Of a DNA stretch of 37,377 nt, positions 1-9,656 are shown in pieces. The stretch's first letter is position 1. Each line of letters opens with the position of its first letter. The notes under the pieces are model-generated. The model was given only the letters and a program-made list of their open reading frames with translations, was not told the origin of the DNA and did not search any database. The stretch comes from Chara braunii (Eukaryota; Streptophyta; Charophyceae; Charales; Characeae), in contig BFEA01000127.1 in assembly GCA_003427395.1 (NCBI GenBank), forward strand, positions 2,786,744 to 2,824,120, given 5' to 3'. Position numbers and translations under genes: made by a program.

Positions 1-1369
1 AAAAAAAAAAAAAAAAAAAACCATCATGAAGACTATGAACAATCCTGAAGGGGTGAATGCCCTGAACGGCCTGAAGCAACCCCGCCTTTGACTCTCACTA
101 TCATGAAGGGGTGAAGATCTTGAAAGCCCTCGCACCTCCATTCGACTCCCTGCTTTCAGACCATGGAAGGTATTCACCGCTTCAGGATCGTTCAGGATCC
201 ACAGCGCTTCACAGTGGGAACCATAGGGTAGGGGGGGGTGCTTTCAGGCCTGAACGGGTGAGTGCCCTGAACGGGTGAGTGCCCTGAACGGCCTGAAAAC
301 AACCTCCCCTTTGACTCTCACTATCATGAAGGGGTGAAGGCCTTGAAAACCCTCGCACCTCCATTCGACTCCCTGCTTCAGAGCATCGAAGACATTAACC
401 TCTTCAGGATCGTTCAGGATCTTCAGCGCTTAACAGTAGGAGTCATAGGGGGGGAGTGGGGGGTGCTTTCAGGCCTTCAGGGCATTCACCCCTTCAGGAT
501 GGTTCACGGGGGAAAAAAAAAATAAAAAATCATGAAGTCTATTAACAATCCTGAGGGGGTGAATGCCGTGAACGACGTGAAAGCAACCCCCCCTTTAGCT
601 CTCACTATCACGAAGGGGTGAAGACTTGAAAGCCCTTGCACCTCTATTTGACTCCCTGCTTTCAGACCACCGAAGACATTCACCTCTTCAGGATCGTTCA
701 GGATCCTCGACGCTTAACAGTGGGAGCCATAGGGTGGGGGGGGGTGCTTTCAGGCCTTCAAGGCATTCACCCCTTCAGGATGGTTCAAGGAATTTAAAAA
801 AAAAAAAAAAACATCATGAAGACTATGAACAATCCTGAAGGGGTGAATCCCCTGAATGGCCTGAAGCAATCCCCCCTTTGACTCTCACTATCATGAAGGG
901 GTGAAGATCTTGAAAGCCCTCGCACCTCCATTCGACTCCCTACTTTCAGACCACGGAAGGTATTCACCGCTTCAAGATCGTTCAGGATCCTCAGCGCTTC
1001 ACAGTGGGAAACATAGGGTAGGGGGGGGTGCTTTCAGGCCTTCAGGGCATTCACCCCTTCACGATGCTTCACGAAATTAAAAAAAAAAAACAAAAAACAA
1101 AAAAACCATCATGAAGACTATGAACAATCCTGAAGGGGTGAATGCCTTGAACGGCCTGAAAGCAACCCCCCCTTTGGCTCTCACTATCATGAAGGGTTGA
1201 AGGTCTTCAAAGTCCTCGTCCCTTCATTCGACTCCGTGCTTTCAGACCACCGAAGACATTCACCTTTTCACTATCGTTCAGGATCCTCAGCGCTTAACAT
1301 TTGGAGTCATAGGGTAGGAAGGGGTGCTTTCAGGTCTTCAGGGCATTCACCCCTTCAGGATGGTTAATG

Positions 1370-1409
<40 letters not shown>

Positions 1410-2060
1410 ACATCATGAAGACTATGAACAATCCTGAAGGGGTGAATGCCCTGAACGGCCTGAAACAACCCCCACTTTGGCTCTCACTATCATGAAGGGG
1501 TGAAGGCCTTGAAAGCCCTCGCACCTCCATTTGACTCCCTGCTTCAGACCACCGAAGGCATTCACCTTTTTTTTATCATTCAATATCTTCAGCGCGTAAC
1601 AGTGAGATCCTTAGGGTGGGGGGTGTGGTGCTTTTAGACCTTTACGGCATTCACCTCTTCAGGATGGTTCACGAAAAAAAAATGAAGGGGTGAAGGCCTT
1701 GAAAGTCCTCGCACCTCCATTTGACTCTCTGCTTTCAGACCACCGAAGGCATTCACCTCTTAAGGATCGTTCACGATCCTCTGCGCTTAACAATGGGAGC
1801 CATAGGGTGGCAGGGGGGTGCTTTCAGGCCTTCAAGGCATTCACCCCTTCACGATGTTTCACGGGAAAAAAAAAAAAAAAAAAAAAAAAAACATCATGAA
1901 GACTGTGAACAATCCTGAAGGGGTGAATGTCGTGAACGGCATTCGCCTCTTCAGGATCGTTCAGGATCCTCAGCGCTGGGGGGGGGTGCTTTCAGACCTT
2001 CAGGGAATTTACCCCTTCAGGATAGTTCACGGAAAAAAATAAAAAAATAAAAAATAAATT
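1..2060. repeat. Tandem array of ~280-300 bp foldback units ending in poly(A)
   Basis: Units begin with CATCATGAAGACTATGAACA-like sequence near 22, 529, 812, 1107, 1411 and 1892; partial units start near 259 and 1681. Each ends in an A-tract (for example 796-810, 1376-1408, 1866-1890). The first ~48 nt of a unit (1121-1168 in the unit at 1107) are nearly the reverse complement of its last ~47 nt (1320-1366), so each unit can fold into a long hairpin. A second, weaker inverted pair is nested inside (TGAAGGGGTGAAG against CATTCACCTCTTCA). The short open frames here are repeat translations and show no protein features. The A-tract after every unit recalls retroposed RNA copies, but the head-to-tail arrangement is satellite-like. 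Confidence 0.85.
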
Positions 2061-2194
2061 CACCATGAACAACATCTTGCACCACAAGCTTTCACAATTG
2101 CAAGCTATGATTCATCACGTACAAACATGAATTCAAACCCGAAATTTTTCCCACTTTCAGAATGTTCATATGTGAATATTCATCTATGTGATAA

Positions 2195-3900
2195 CCACTT
2201 GTGCGCTGCCTGACAGAAATTGACGTGAGCGACGCCGTCCGAAGCTGCAATCATGCATGTCCTGCATGACATTTTGTGTTTTGGATCCATCCGAAGTTGC
2301 AGGCCGCACGAGCTTTTTCCTTCTCATCCCTGGATAAGTCGTCTTTTTCCCTCGACCCCTGCTAAAAGAAACTCCTCTAACCGTCAATACGCAGCATACG
2401 CGTCGATGATCAGCACCTGCACAGAACACAGAGCACGTCCCAATTGGAACATCATCGGGTCATTGCATTGTCGACTCCTGCACGATGACTACAGTAAACA
2501 GCGGCATGATGGCATGGAGTGCCAAACAGTTTGGTGAGAGTTTGGTACTACGCCAACAATTCCGAACACGACCGCAAGGTTCCCTAAGAGTGTTTTTACC
2601 ACTCAACAGCACTGACTGCCGACTGTTTGGCACTTCGAGAAGGTTGTCAAATTTCTCGCGACGTCGAAGGCTCGTGATCACCACCGTCGTTTGTGTACGT
2701 GCTGATTGTTGTTTGGCATTGCATGCATGACAGATGTTGGTCTGCGCTGCAATTGTCTGGATTTCACGGGAAATACGTGTCTCGGATGCATCCGACATAA
2801 GAACCTCGCAAAGTGTCATGCTTGGCAATTGCCCGCGGTGGTTTTCGGATTGGATGCAATGAAATGTGGTGCCATGTCCGTGGCCCTCTGTGCAACAGCC
2901 GCTGCCTTGCGGAAAGTGATGTGCGCGACGCCGGCCGACGCTGCAGTCTACCATGTCCTGCATGACATCTTCTGTCACGGATCCATCCGAAGCTTGTTCC
3001 TTGTCGTCCCCGAATAAGTCGTCTGTTTCCCTCGTCCCATGCTAGAAGAATTTCCTTTTTCCCTCAACACGCTGTATACGCGCCGATGATCAGCACCTGC
3101 ACAGAACACAAAAGTAGCTCCCAATTGGAACGTCGTCGGGTCATTCCATTGTCGACTCCCACATGATGACTACAACGAACAAGGACATGATGGCTGGTCC
3201 GCCTCTCCGATGTGGGTCTAACGGTGGATTGCATCAAATCTGCTCTCAAAGATCCACACCGCGGAGGGGGGCCAGCAATCGGCCACTGCTTGCTTGTAAA
3301 GCATCATATGATGTGTCGATACAACCGACATTCAGAACTAATCGCTGAGCATCTAGTGCTACGCCAATAAGTTCCTCACGCGGCCGCAATGTCCCCCACG
3401 ACTGTTCATTTTGGGGTTCTCGCGTCATGGACTCCCTCATGATGACTACGCTAAACGGCGGCAGAGTAGTAGGTCCCCCTCTCCGATATGGAACTCATGG
3501 TGGAGTGCGAAACTCTGCTCTCAACGATCCAGACTGGGAAGGGGGGCCAGCAATCAACCACTGCTTGCTCATAAGGCATCATATGATCTGTCCATTAAAT
3601 CGGCATTCAGGATTGTTTGGTGAGCATCTGGTGCTACGCCAACAAATTCCGAACACGACAGCGAGGTTCCCTAAGAGTGTTTTTGCCACTCAGGAGCACT
3701 GACCGCCGACTGTATAGCACTTCGAGAAGGTTATCAATTTCTCGCGACGAGGAAGGCTCGTGAACACTTCTGTCGTTTGTATACTTGCTGATCGGTGCTC
3801 GACATTGCATACATGACGTAATGATGGTCTACGCTGTATTTGTCTAAATCTCACGGGACATAGGTGTCTCGGATGCATCTGACATAAGGACCTACGACGA
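2195..3900. repeat. Diverged tandem repeats, non-coding
   Basis: Blocks recur in the same orientation. The block at about 2215-2515 (CATGTCCTGCATGACAT, GATGATCAGCACCTGCACAG, CCCAATTGGAAC) returns at about 2925-3195. The block at about 2521-2805 (CTACGCCAACAA, CCCTAAGAGTGTTTTT, TTCGAGAAGG) returns at about 3620-3890. A third block, at about 3180-3360 (GGTCCGCCTCTCCGAT, GGGGGGCCAGCAATC), returns at about 3465-3620. Identity by eye is roughly 75-85 percent. Open frames on both strands are short and unlike each other between copies, so I read the region as non-coding repeat. Confidence 0.7.
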
Positions 3901-4600
3901 TGCGGACTTGCCAATATTTAGCTGCATCGTTGTGTCGGGTGCATTCGACCCTAAAATTTGTTACATACTTGCGCACCCGTCATTTCTACATAAAACATGT
4001 ATAATCAGTGTCGGGCAAGGCTTGTCGTCCGATTCAAGGCTGGCTATACACGTCAAATGTCATGTACTTCTTCACGCTCTTTGAAGCCGGTGCATTGTCC
4101 TGTTTTTTCGTTGCGTTGCCCTGTGTTGTGCTCCACAATGAGCCGACGCATCTCTGTCGCTTTTTGATTGCCAAAGTCCAACAACTGTCTCGGCTATGAT
4201 TTATGTCAACTTCTGTTGTTCTGCTCGCAGGGAAAAGTCGAATGCTTCTTAACACATGCTTTACGGGTGTGATACGACGACTGTCAATCAAGACTTTCCT
4301 CCCACGCTAGCTTTCCTTCCGTTATGTTTTCGGCGGTAATTGGTTGGGAAGGGATTGATTATGGGCGGTGGAGTTCCAAGCAGTGCCGATAGTACTTCGT
4401 CTCAACTCGTGCCATGTGCTTCCTCTGAAAAACGGTCACATGACTCAAACAGTCAGCATTGATGGAAGAGAACACAGTTGTCCACCTCCACCATTCATTC
4501 GTACATCTGTTGTGACGTGCTCGAAGACCACATCAACACTGGAAGCGGGGGCCTGTTTCTTAGTGTCGATTGTACATCCTGAGTCTCTTCAGCATGTTCT
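3901..4600. other. No gene recognised
   Basis: Mixed-composition sequence upstream of the transposase-like gene. It contains only short frames with no recognisable domains on either strand, and no terminal inverted repeat or target-site duplication was visible that would mark the edge of the downstream element. Confidence 0.5.
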
Positions 4601-4603
4601 GAA

Positions 4604-5017
4604 ATGCCCGACATTGGGATGTCGAGCTCCATACCCGAGGGGAATCTCGGTGACTGTAGTTATAGTGAGACGAAATATGTGTATAGTGTGAACAACTGCA
4701 CTACTGCTACAGTAACTTCATCCTTGGGAGTTGTCGATGGGGATGATAGGGTTTCCTCGTCTACCCCTCCGCAGTGTCAGGAGAGTCGAGGACAGTCCAC
4801 AGATGAAATCACTCAGTACTGCTTTTCACGAGATAGTCAGAGCGCGCGCTGTCTCTCCGAAGAAGACCGCCACATACGGTACATTTTACCGGCGCCTATG
4901 CCCGGTGAAAGAAGACCCTATTCTATGGCAAACAGAGGACCTACCAAAAAGGCACAGCATCGGCGAGCTATGGCCAAACTCAGGCAGTGCGAGGGATGCT
5001 TTGCTGTAGGCGGATGA
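4604..5017 (+). CDS. Possible N-terminal extension of the DUF7869-type protein
   Basis: This 137-codon frame runs into the transposase-like gene. Its first part is rich in Ser, Thr, Asp and Gln and looks disordered. Its last part is basic and ends in a short Cys pair. The next fragment begins 30 bases before it ends, in another frame. If it is genuine it would be the disordered leader of the same polypeptide, joined by a lost frameshift. I see no domain in it, and it could equally be a chance frame. Confidence 0.25.
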   Translation: MPDIGMSSSIPEGNLGDCSYSETKYVYSVNNCTTATVTSSLGVVDGDDRVSSSTPPQCQESRGQSTDEITQYCFSRDSQSARCLSEEDRHIRYILPAPMPGERRPYSMANRGPTKKAQHRRAMAKLRQCEGCFAVGG

Positions 5018-5391
5018 GTTGCGCTGAACTGACAGCCGAAGATGTCAGGCCGGTGCGGGAAGCATTCTGGTCGAAAAGTTTCACGGAAAGGACGAAGTGG
5101 TGGTTGCAAACCATACACGACTTCACGGTTCTGGAAGGTGGTGCTGAGCGGGTCAGGCCTGTAGCTTGCAAACGAAAGATGTGTGTACAGGCATACTGTA
5201 ACCTTCTCAACATTTCTCGTAACACCTTCCATATCTACAAAAGGATGTACGATAACGGTGTTGTTCTTAAGGAGCATGGGCACTCGGGCTTGTCTAAACC
5301 ATCCGAAAAAGTCGTTATAATGCTTGCACTGTTGAAACGATTCATCGACGACCACGCCGAAAGTATGCCTAATCGCCGAAAGTATGCCTAA
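4987..5391 (+). pseudogene. DUF7869-type transposase-like protein, N-terminal part
   Basis: A 134-codon frame with the layout I associate with the start of DUF7869-type proteins: a basic/Cys stretch, an ELTAEDV-like segment, FW..S..ER..W (residues about 29-40), then a compact helical stretch with C-X3-Y-X7-SRNTFHIYKR (about residues 64-83) that resembles a helix-turn-helix. It ends in a 19-bp direct duplication (5355-5373 and 5374-5392). This is not a multiple of three, so it shifts the frame into a TAA. The core continues 90 bases downstream in a different frame, so the gene is broken here. The DUF7869 name is recalled, not checked. Confidence 0.55.
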
Positions 5392-5480
5392 TGACAGGGA
5401 GTGTGTCGTCCTCGTCGTAGGATTCCTGCAACATTCACGAAACGAGCAACTTACGAACCGTTGCGCTCTGATCTTATGAT

Positions 5481-6539
5481 GTGCCACTCGGAAGTTGTAT
5501 CGGAGTTGACTTTCTACGTATGTGGAGTAAGCACTTCTCGCACGTGAATCTAGCTATATCCAACACATTCACGAAGTGCGCAAAATGTATATTCTACAAG
5601 CAGTGCATCGCTAAGTCGACGTACGCGAGGTACCATAAGAAATCCAAAGATAGGATGCGGAAACATCAAGAGCTGCAAGTCAACCACAGACCAGACTATA
5701 GCCGTTGCAAAATGGATTTCATCTTGCGGCAGTTCGAGTGTTTGTGCATCATTATCGATGGCATGGATCAGGAGAAAACTACCATACCGCATATAGGACA
5801 GGCTAATTACTCGAAGGACTTGCACCACGAGAGGATGATGAAGACTGGTCTCACGGCCGTTATGGTCCATGGCCGGGATCCGTCTATATATGTTTACACG
5901 TATTTTCCTTACTACACACACGGCCCCAGCAATACGGCGACGTGTTTAATGCGGACTCTTACGGAGATCCAATCCAGTGGGAAACCTCTGTCGCTGTTTC
6001 TTCGTATTCAAACTGACAACAGCTTTAAAGAAAACAAGAGTAGATTCATCTGCGCATTGGCAGCACTTCTCGTAAAATTCGGGATTTTCAAAGAAATAGA
6101 AATTGGTTTTATGATAGTTGGACACACACACACAGACGTCGATGCCACTTTTAGTGTTTTCTCTAAGAAACCCAAAGACAACGATGTCTACACAATGGAT
6201 GAGTTGTTTCATTTACTGGAGCGGTCTCATAAGACTCCTCCGCGGTGTATTTTTCTTGATAGGATAGCAGACTGGAGAGGTCTTTTTTACCCGCATGTTT
6301 CAAAGCGCATGACAGGGATTTTGAAGCCTCATTTGCTAAAATTCTACATGATAGGTGATAATCCCGCATGTCCTACAAAGAGTATTGCACAAACGGTAAG
6401 TGGTTGCCCGAGGATGGTCCTCTTTACTGGTTTAAACAAAGAGACAACGGTGGTTACGCTGGTCCGTAGCAACCTTTCGATCCTCTGCCGGTCCAACCGG
6501 CGTTCCTTGACGTTTACAAAAACGGTTTGGAGGGTGTGA
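5481..6539 (+). CDS. DUF7869-type transposase-like protein, core domain (degraded)
   Basis: A 352-codon frame; the annotated GTG is only the first codon after a frameshift, not a true start. Visible in order: W15, a Cys pair C33/C36 (TKCAKC), a basic linker, IIIDGMDQ with D93 and D96, a central segment with YVYTYFPYYTHG (about 138-148), LRIQTDN with D179, a KENKSRF stretch, then VGHTHTDVDATFS with H215, H217, D219 and D221. This D...D...HxHxDxD spacing is typical of the family Pfam calls DUF7869, common in repetitive genes of algae and animals and suggestive of an RNase-H-like transposase. After about residue 306 (base 6398) the true frame moves to frame 2 (KWLPEDGP...) and returns after about 6560, so the last ~47 residues here are off-frame. 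Confidence 0.65.
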   Translation: MPLGSCIGVDFLRMWSKHFSHVNLAISNTFTKCAKCIFYKQCIAKSTYARYHKKSKDRMRKHQELQVNHRPDYSRCKMDFILRQFECLCIIIDGMDQEKTTIPHIGQANYSKDLHHERMMKTGLTAVMVHGRDPSIYVYTYFPYYTHGPSNTATCLMRTLTEIQSSGKPLSLFLRIQTDNSFKENKSRFICALAALLVKFGIFKEIEIGFMIVGHTHTDVDATFSVFSKKPKDNDVYTMDELFHLLERSHKTPPRCIFLDRIADWRGLFYPHVSKRMTGILKPHLLKFYMIGDNPACPTKSIAQTVSGCPRMVLFTGLNKETTVVTLVRSNLSILCRSNRRSLTFTKTVWRV

Positions 6540-6563
6540 AGAGGTTTTTGGAAGTCTAGGGGA
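6398..6563 (+). pseudogene. Frame-shifted segment of the DUF7869-type protein
   Basis: In frame 2 this stretch reads KWLPEDGPLYWFKQRD, then GGYAGP, a TAG, and QPFDPLPVQPAFLDVYKNG, which is far more protein-like than the overlapping frame-3 residues. It links the core domain to the tail domain that begins at 6582. Single-base indels near 6395 and 6565 would explain the shift out and back. The GTAAGT at 6396-6401 looks like a splice donor, but coding continues straight past it, so I prefer an indel. Confidence 0.5.
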
Positions 6564-6581
6564 AAAAAAAGAGAAACTTGG

Positions 6582-7328
6582 ATGACTTTCCAAGACGAAG
6601 AGGTGACTAGAATAGATAGGGTTTTTTGGTGTTGGGAAGATCACGTCAAACACGCGGGGGACATTATCGACAACAGGGTGCCTTCGGCACCTATCACCGG
6701 ATTCTGGCCAAAGGTCACCCATGTCGTTGAAGACACGAGTTCTTGCTTTGATTCGGATGCATCCGAATTACAGAGAGAACCTTTGTTCACGGGTCTTCAG
6801 AGGGACAAGCCTAAGACCAGCTTCGATCCTTTCGAAGACGTCCATGTCGGCAGTTTTGTACTTATGCAACCTTCGGACGAGGACATGCTTCAAGGAGTGT
6901 CATTTTGGGTTGGCCAGGTGCGTAGTGATGTTGACAAGAACGAAGATTCGCCAACTTACAACCAATTCAAACTGGAGTACTGGGTTCCAATTAGGAAAGC
7001 GAGCACACTAAGAGAATTGTATGCCAATGCATGGGAAAACAAATGGAGGAAAGTTCTAGGGCACGGGGAACAATATCAACATGTCACGACTGTTGCATTT
7101 TCTTGGATGAGACAAACAAGGACGAATGTCTGCGACTGCGCAAAAAATTTCACCACTGGTCTTGTTATTCCTGCGAAAGTGAGGAGAAATGCAACTCTCA
7201 CCCTAACTAACGACATCGGTGCTCAAACACAAAGCGTTTCCGGAGAAGGGAGCGGGCCAGAGGCTACCTCTTCGCTACGTTACCGAACGTACACGTACGG
7301 GGCATTTCCGTATGAAACGTACAGATAA
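6582..7328 (+). CDS. C-terminal tail domain of the DUF7869-type transposase-like gene
   Basis: A 248-codon frame in the same frame as the core, separated from it by a TGA at 6537-6539. The middle (residues about 83-165) holds FEDVHVGSFVLM, FWVGQVRSDVD and FKLEYWVPIR. This is a beta-rich pattern resembling the chromatin-reader-like tails (BAH- or Tudor-like in feel) that follow the core in related proteins. The last ~25 residues translate CGTACG-rich repeat DNA and are unlikely to be original, so the natural C-terminus is lost or replaced. The reader-domain idea is an inference. Confidence 0.45.
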   Translation: MTFQDEEVTRIDRVFWCWEDHVKHAGDIIDNRVPSAPITGFWPKVTHVVEDTSSCFDSDASELQREPLFTGLQRDKPKTSFDPFEDVHVGSFVLMQPSDEDMLQGVSFWVGQVRSDVDKNEDSPTYNQFKLEYWVPIRKASTLRELYANAWENKWRKVLGHGEQYQHVTTVAFSWMRQTRTNVCDCAKNFTTGLVIPAKVRRNATLTLTNDIGAQTQSVSGEGSGPEATSSLRYRTYTYGAFPYETYR

Positions 7329-7605
7329 TATATGTACGGGAACCTGTACGGCCCCGTACGACCCGTACGAAAAAAAAAACAAAAGAAAAACAACGTCATC
7401 CAAAACATCCGAAAAACATATATGTGATGTAACATTCCAAAACAAGCAACATTTGCCTAAGCACCATCTGCAGATTCTTATTAGAATCGGAGGGGGAAAA
7501 AAAACAGTAAAACAGTAAAAATAATAACTCGTACGGGCCTTGAGTACGAGTAGCGTACAAGAAATGAGTACAACTTGTACTCGTACGGGGGTGAGTACAA
7601 GTCGC
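7283..7605. repeat. CGTACG/GTAC-rich palindromic repeat DNA
   Basis: GTAC and CGTACG words recur many times in two clusters (about 7287-7372 and 7529-7601), including the exact palindrome GAGTACAACTTGTACTC at 7566-7582 and CCGTACGACCCGTACG. An A-rich, T-poor stretch lies between. It is probably a small foldback repeat that has overwritten the 3' end of the transposase-like gene. Confidence 0.55.
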
Positions 7606-7610
7606 AACGT

Positions 7611-8028
7611 AGCCTCTTCGAGAGTGTGATTCTCGACATCTATTAATAAAAAATATATATTGTCGTGCTAGACTGCACAACACGCTTGACTCCATGAAAT
7701 ACATCGTGTAATGATTTGTGCTCTTTTGATTATGCGCTTCACATCAACAATAGTTCCTAATCAATTTTTGACCTTGGGCGTGGGGACCTTTTGGTCGTCG
7801 TAGCCTGACCTCAAGCTCTGGATCCTGACCTTGTTCAAAAATTGTTATTGTGACTTCTGTCTTTTGCAGCATGCAGACTTACATTTTTTGACGTACTTCT
7901 AAAAGATGGCTGGAAATGCACGCTTCACTGAAACAGAAGTACCTGAATGACTGACGATCATCACAAAGGGGGGGCCGTTTCCTTTTCAATATGAGAAAAT
8001 CTTCAAGTGCGAAGGGGGGGGACGAACA
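7611..8028. other. No gene recognised
   Basis: Unremarkable non-coding sequence with two G-runs (about 7968-7976 and 8014-8023). No repeat structure or conserved frame was seen before the module fragment that follows. Confidence 0.4.
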
Positions 8029-8330
8029 ATGTTTGTCATCATGGTGAGGTTTACTGATCTGGACTGTTTCGACATTCGAATATATGAGCCTCAAGAAAAG
8101 AACTGGATGCTAGGAAATTTTACATCAGCTTTTGTTCTAGTTGGAGATGTTCTTTTGGCCTTGAGACGTGCTGTGCTCAAAGCTGGGGGTGCCATTGAAG
8201 GTCTCTCGGTTGCCATTACGCAGTTTGAAGGTCTGCCACAACCTCCAATCCTGGCTTGCATAGTAGACGGTTCAACATGGGAACCAATAGTGAACGCTCT
8301 GCGAAGAGGGGCGGAGACGCGAGAGAGAGA
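8029..8330 (+). pseudogene. Solo copy of the beta-rich 'IY-P-E / G-P-PP' module
   Basis: About 100 codons that align by eye with two fragments of the large element at 28.4-29.3 kb. Shared landmarks: V.F.DL...DIRIY.P.E near the start, a helix of about 45 residues, then FEGLPQPPI and a final helix WEPIVNALRR. The corresponding signatures are VGIYLPKE ... YDLPRPPIPY (28273 frame) and VRIYLPTE ... FEGIPKPPTPY (28977 frame). The frame then runs into a GA microsatellite and loses meaning. No gag, protease or RT is adjacent, so this is either a detached fragment of a related element or an independent gene. I do not recognise the domain as a named family. Confidence 0.55.
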
Positions 8331-8397
<67 letters not shown>

Positions 8398-8491
8398 TGC
8401 GTTTGTTGATACGAGTGAGAGAGAGGGAGAGAGAGAGAGAGACTGACAGAGAGAGAGAGACAAAGAGAGAGAGACAGAGAGCGAGAGAGAG
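8322..8491. repeat. (GA)n microsatellite, two tracts
   Basis: Nearly pure GA from 8322 to 8391, a short spacer (GTTTTGTTGCGTTTGTTG), then an interrupted GA tract from 8415 to 8491 with GACA and GGGA variants. The Arg-Glu repeat proteins it encodes are artefacts of the microsatellite. Confidence 0.95.
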
Positions 8492-9054
8492 AAAGTACTA
8501 GTTAAAATTTTCGTAGAGTAAGGTACTCGGGGTTTTTGATTCAGCCTACGTTCTAGCCTTGCAAACTTTTTGGTTATGTACAAAGTGTAACTCAGTTTTG
8601 CAAGGTGAAGTTGATGTTTCATACCTTAGTAAGTATTCGTCTGATTTTGATAGCGTTGCCAACAGTTTGGTTATTCGAATCTTTTGAAGTAATTGTCATG
8701 AATTCTCAATACGTGGACCACGCAACTGTTGTCAGTTTTCAAGACTGAGTTCTCAATTGTCTCGAGAATGATTGTGTACCTGGTTAGTGGAAACTTTTGA
8801 CACTATTGCAATAGTTATGACTTCCTAATATGTCAACTGGGTGACCCGCTCTATTTTTCATTTTTCCTCGCTTCTGAATGAATTTATCATAAGTTGTCAA
8901 CTATCTTCAAAATGACGGAGTGCTGTATTGGTGATAGCAGTGACTCCGAATGTGTCCATGGTATTTGGTATCGAAACTTCACAAAGTTTAGGTTTCTTTG
9001 CTAAGCCTTGTCATTAGTTCATGTCATGAGTTGAAAATGTTAATGGTCTAAGAC
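8492..9054. other. Non-coding; partial copy of the downstream repeat
   Basis: No conserved frame. A segment near 8966-9010 (GGTATCGAAACTTCACAAAG, TTTAGGTTT) matches the tail of the tandem units at 9055-9515, so the repeat family begins here in degraded form. Confidence 0.5.
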
Positions 9055-9125
9055 TTGTCAATAAGGATATTTACTTGCGGAACTGTGATAGGGTCAAAGT
9101 ACCGCATCTGATAATCTGCACACAG

Positions 9126-9193
9126 TTTGATTCGGATGTATCCTACTATTCAATCTAAGGTTAGATTGATTAGTAGGATACATCCGAATCAAA
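9126..9193. repeat. 68-bp near-perfect hairpin, copy 1
   Basis: Arms of about 33 nt (9126-9158 and 9161-9193) begin TTTGATTCGGATGTATCC and end in its reverse complement GGATACATCCGAATCAAA. The loop is only 2-3 nt, with one mismatch (ATT against AAT). Confidence 0.85.
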
Positions 9194-9368
9194 ATTTGTA
9201 CATTGTATTTGGTATCGAAACTTCATAGAGTTTAGGTTTGAAATTATTTGCTTGACATCAGTTGATGTTCTGATTTGTCAATAAGGATATTTACTTGCGG
9301 AACTCTGATAGGGTCCTCAAACATATAGTCATTGTCATTACTTTCAACATCTGATAATCTGCACACAG

Positions 9369-9436
9369 TTTGATTCGGATGTATCATACTATTCGATTTA
9401 AGATTAGATTGAATAGTACGATACATCCGAATCAAA
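9369..9436. repeat. 68-bp near-perfect hairpin, copy 2
   Basis: Same length and arm sequence family as the copy at 9126, with a few substitutions. Pairing is largely kept: TATCATACTATT on the left faces AATAGTACGATA on the right. Confidence 0.85.
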
Positions 9437-9530
9437 CTCTGTACATTGTATTTGGTATCGAAACTTCACAGAGTTTAGGTTTGAAATTCTTTGCTTGACA
9501 TCAGTAGATGTTCTGACTTGAAGTGATGAC

Positions 9531-9656
9531 AAGGACTATGTGTTTGAGTACCTTATCACAGTTCAGCATTGCCAAGTGAATATTATCATGAAAAAGGACT
9601 ATGTGTTTGGGTACCTTATCACAGTTCGGCATTGCCAAGTGAATATTATCCTGAAA
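9531..9656. repeat. 63-bp direct tandem duplication
   Basis: AAGGACTATGTGTTTG starts at 9531 and again at 9594. The two 63-bp copies differ at only a few positions and both end ATTATC.TGAAA. Confidence 0.85.

Larger units (their letters stand above)
9055..9520. repeat. Tandem repeat (two units) carrying hairpins
   Basis: Units starting TTGTCAATAAGGATATTTAC at 9055 and 9276 share the order: that word, TTGCGGAACT.TGATAGGGTC, CATCTGATAATCTGCACACA, a 68-bp hairpin, then TGTACATTGTATTTGGTATC and GAGTTTAGGTTTGAAATT. The hairpins are 243 bp apart. A third, truncated unit lies at about 9675-9730. Confidence 0.8.

Noticed and set aside
334-2042. Short open frames in the 5' array as small proteins
   Set aside because: They translate the ~280-300 bp repeat unit in shifting frames, end in Lys runs from the A-tracts, and show no conserved protein pattern.
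6396-6401. GTAAGT as a functional splice donor in the transposase-like gene
   Set aside because: Protein-like coding continues directly downstream in another frame, which points to a one-base indel rather than an intron.
8256-8622. Arg-Glu or Ser-Leu repeat proteins
   Set aside because: Pure translations of the GA/TC microsatellite on both strands.
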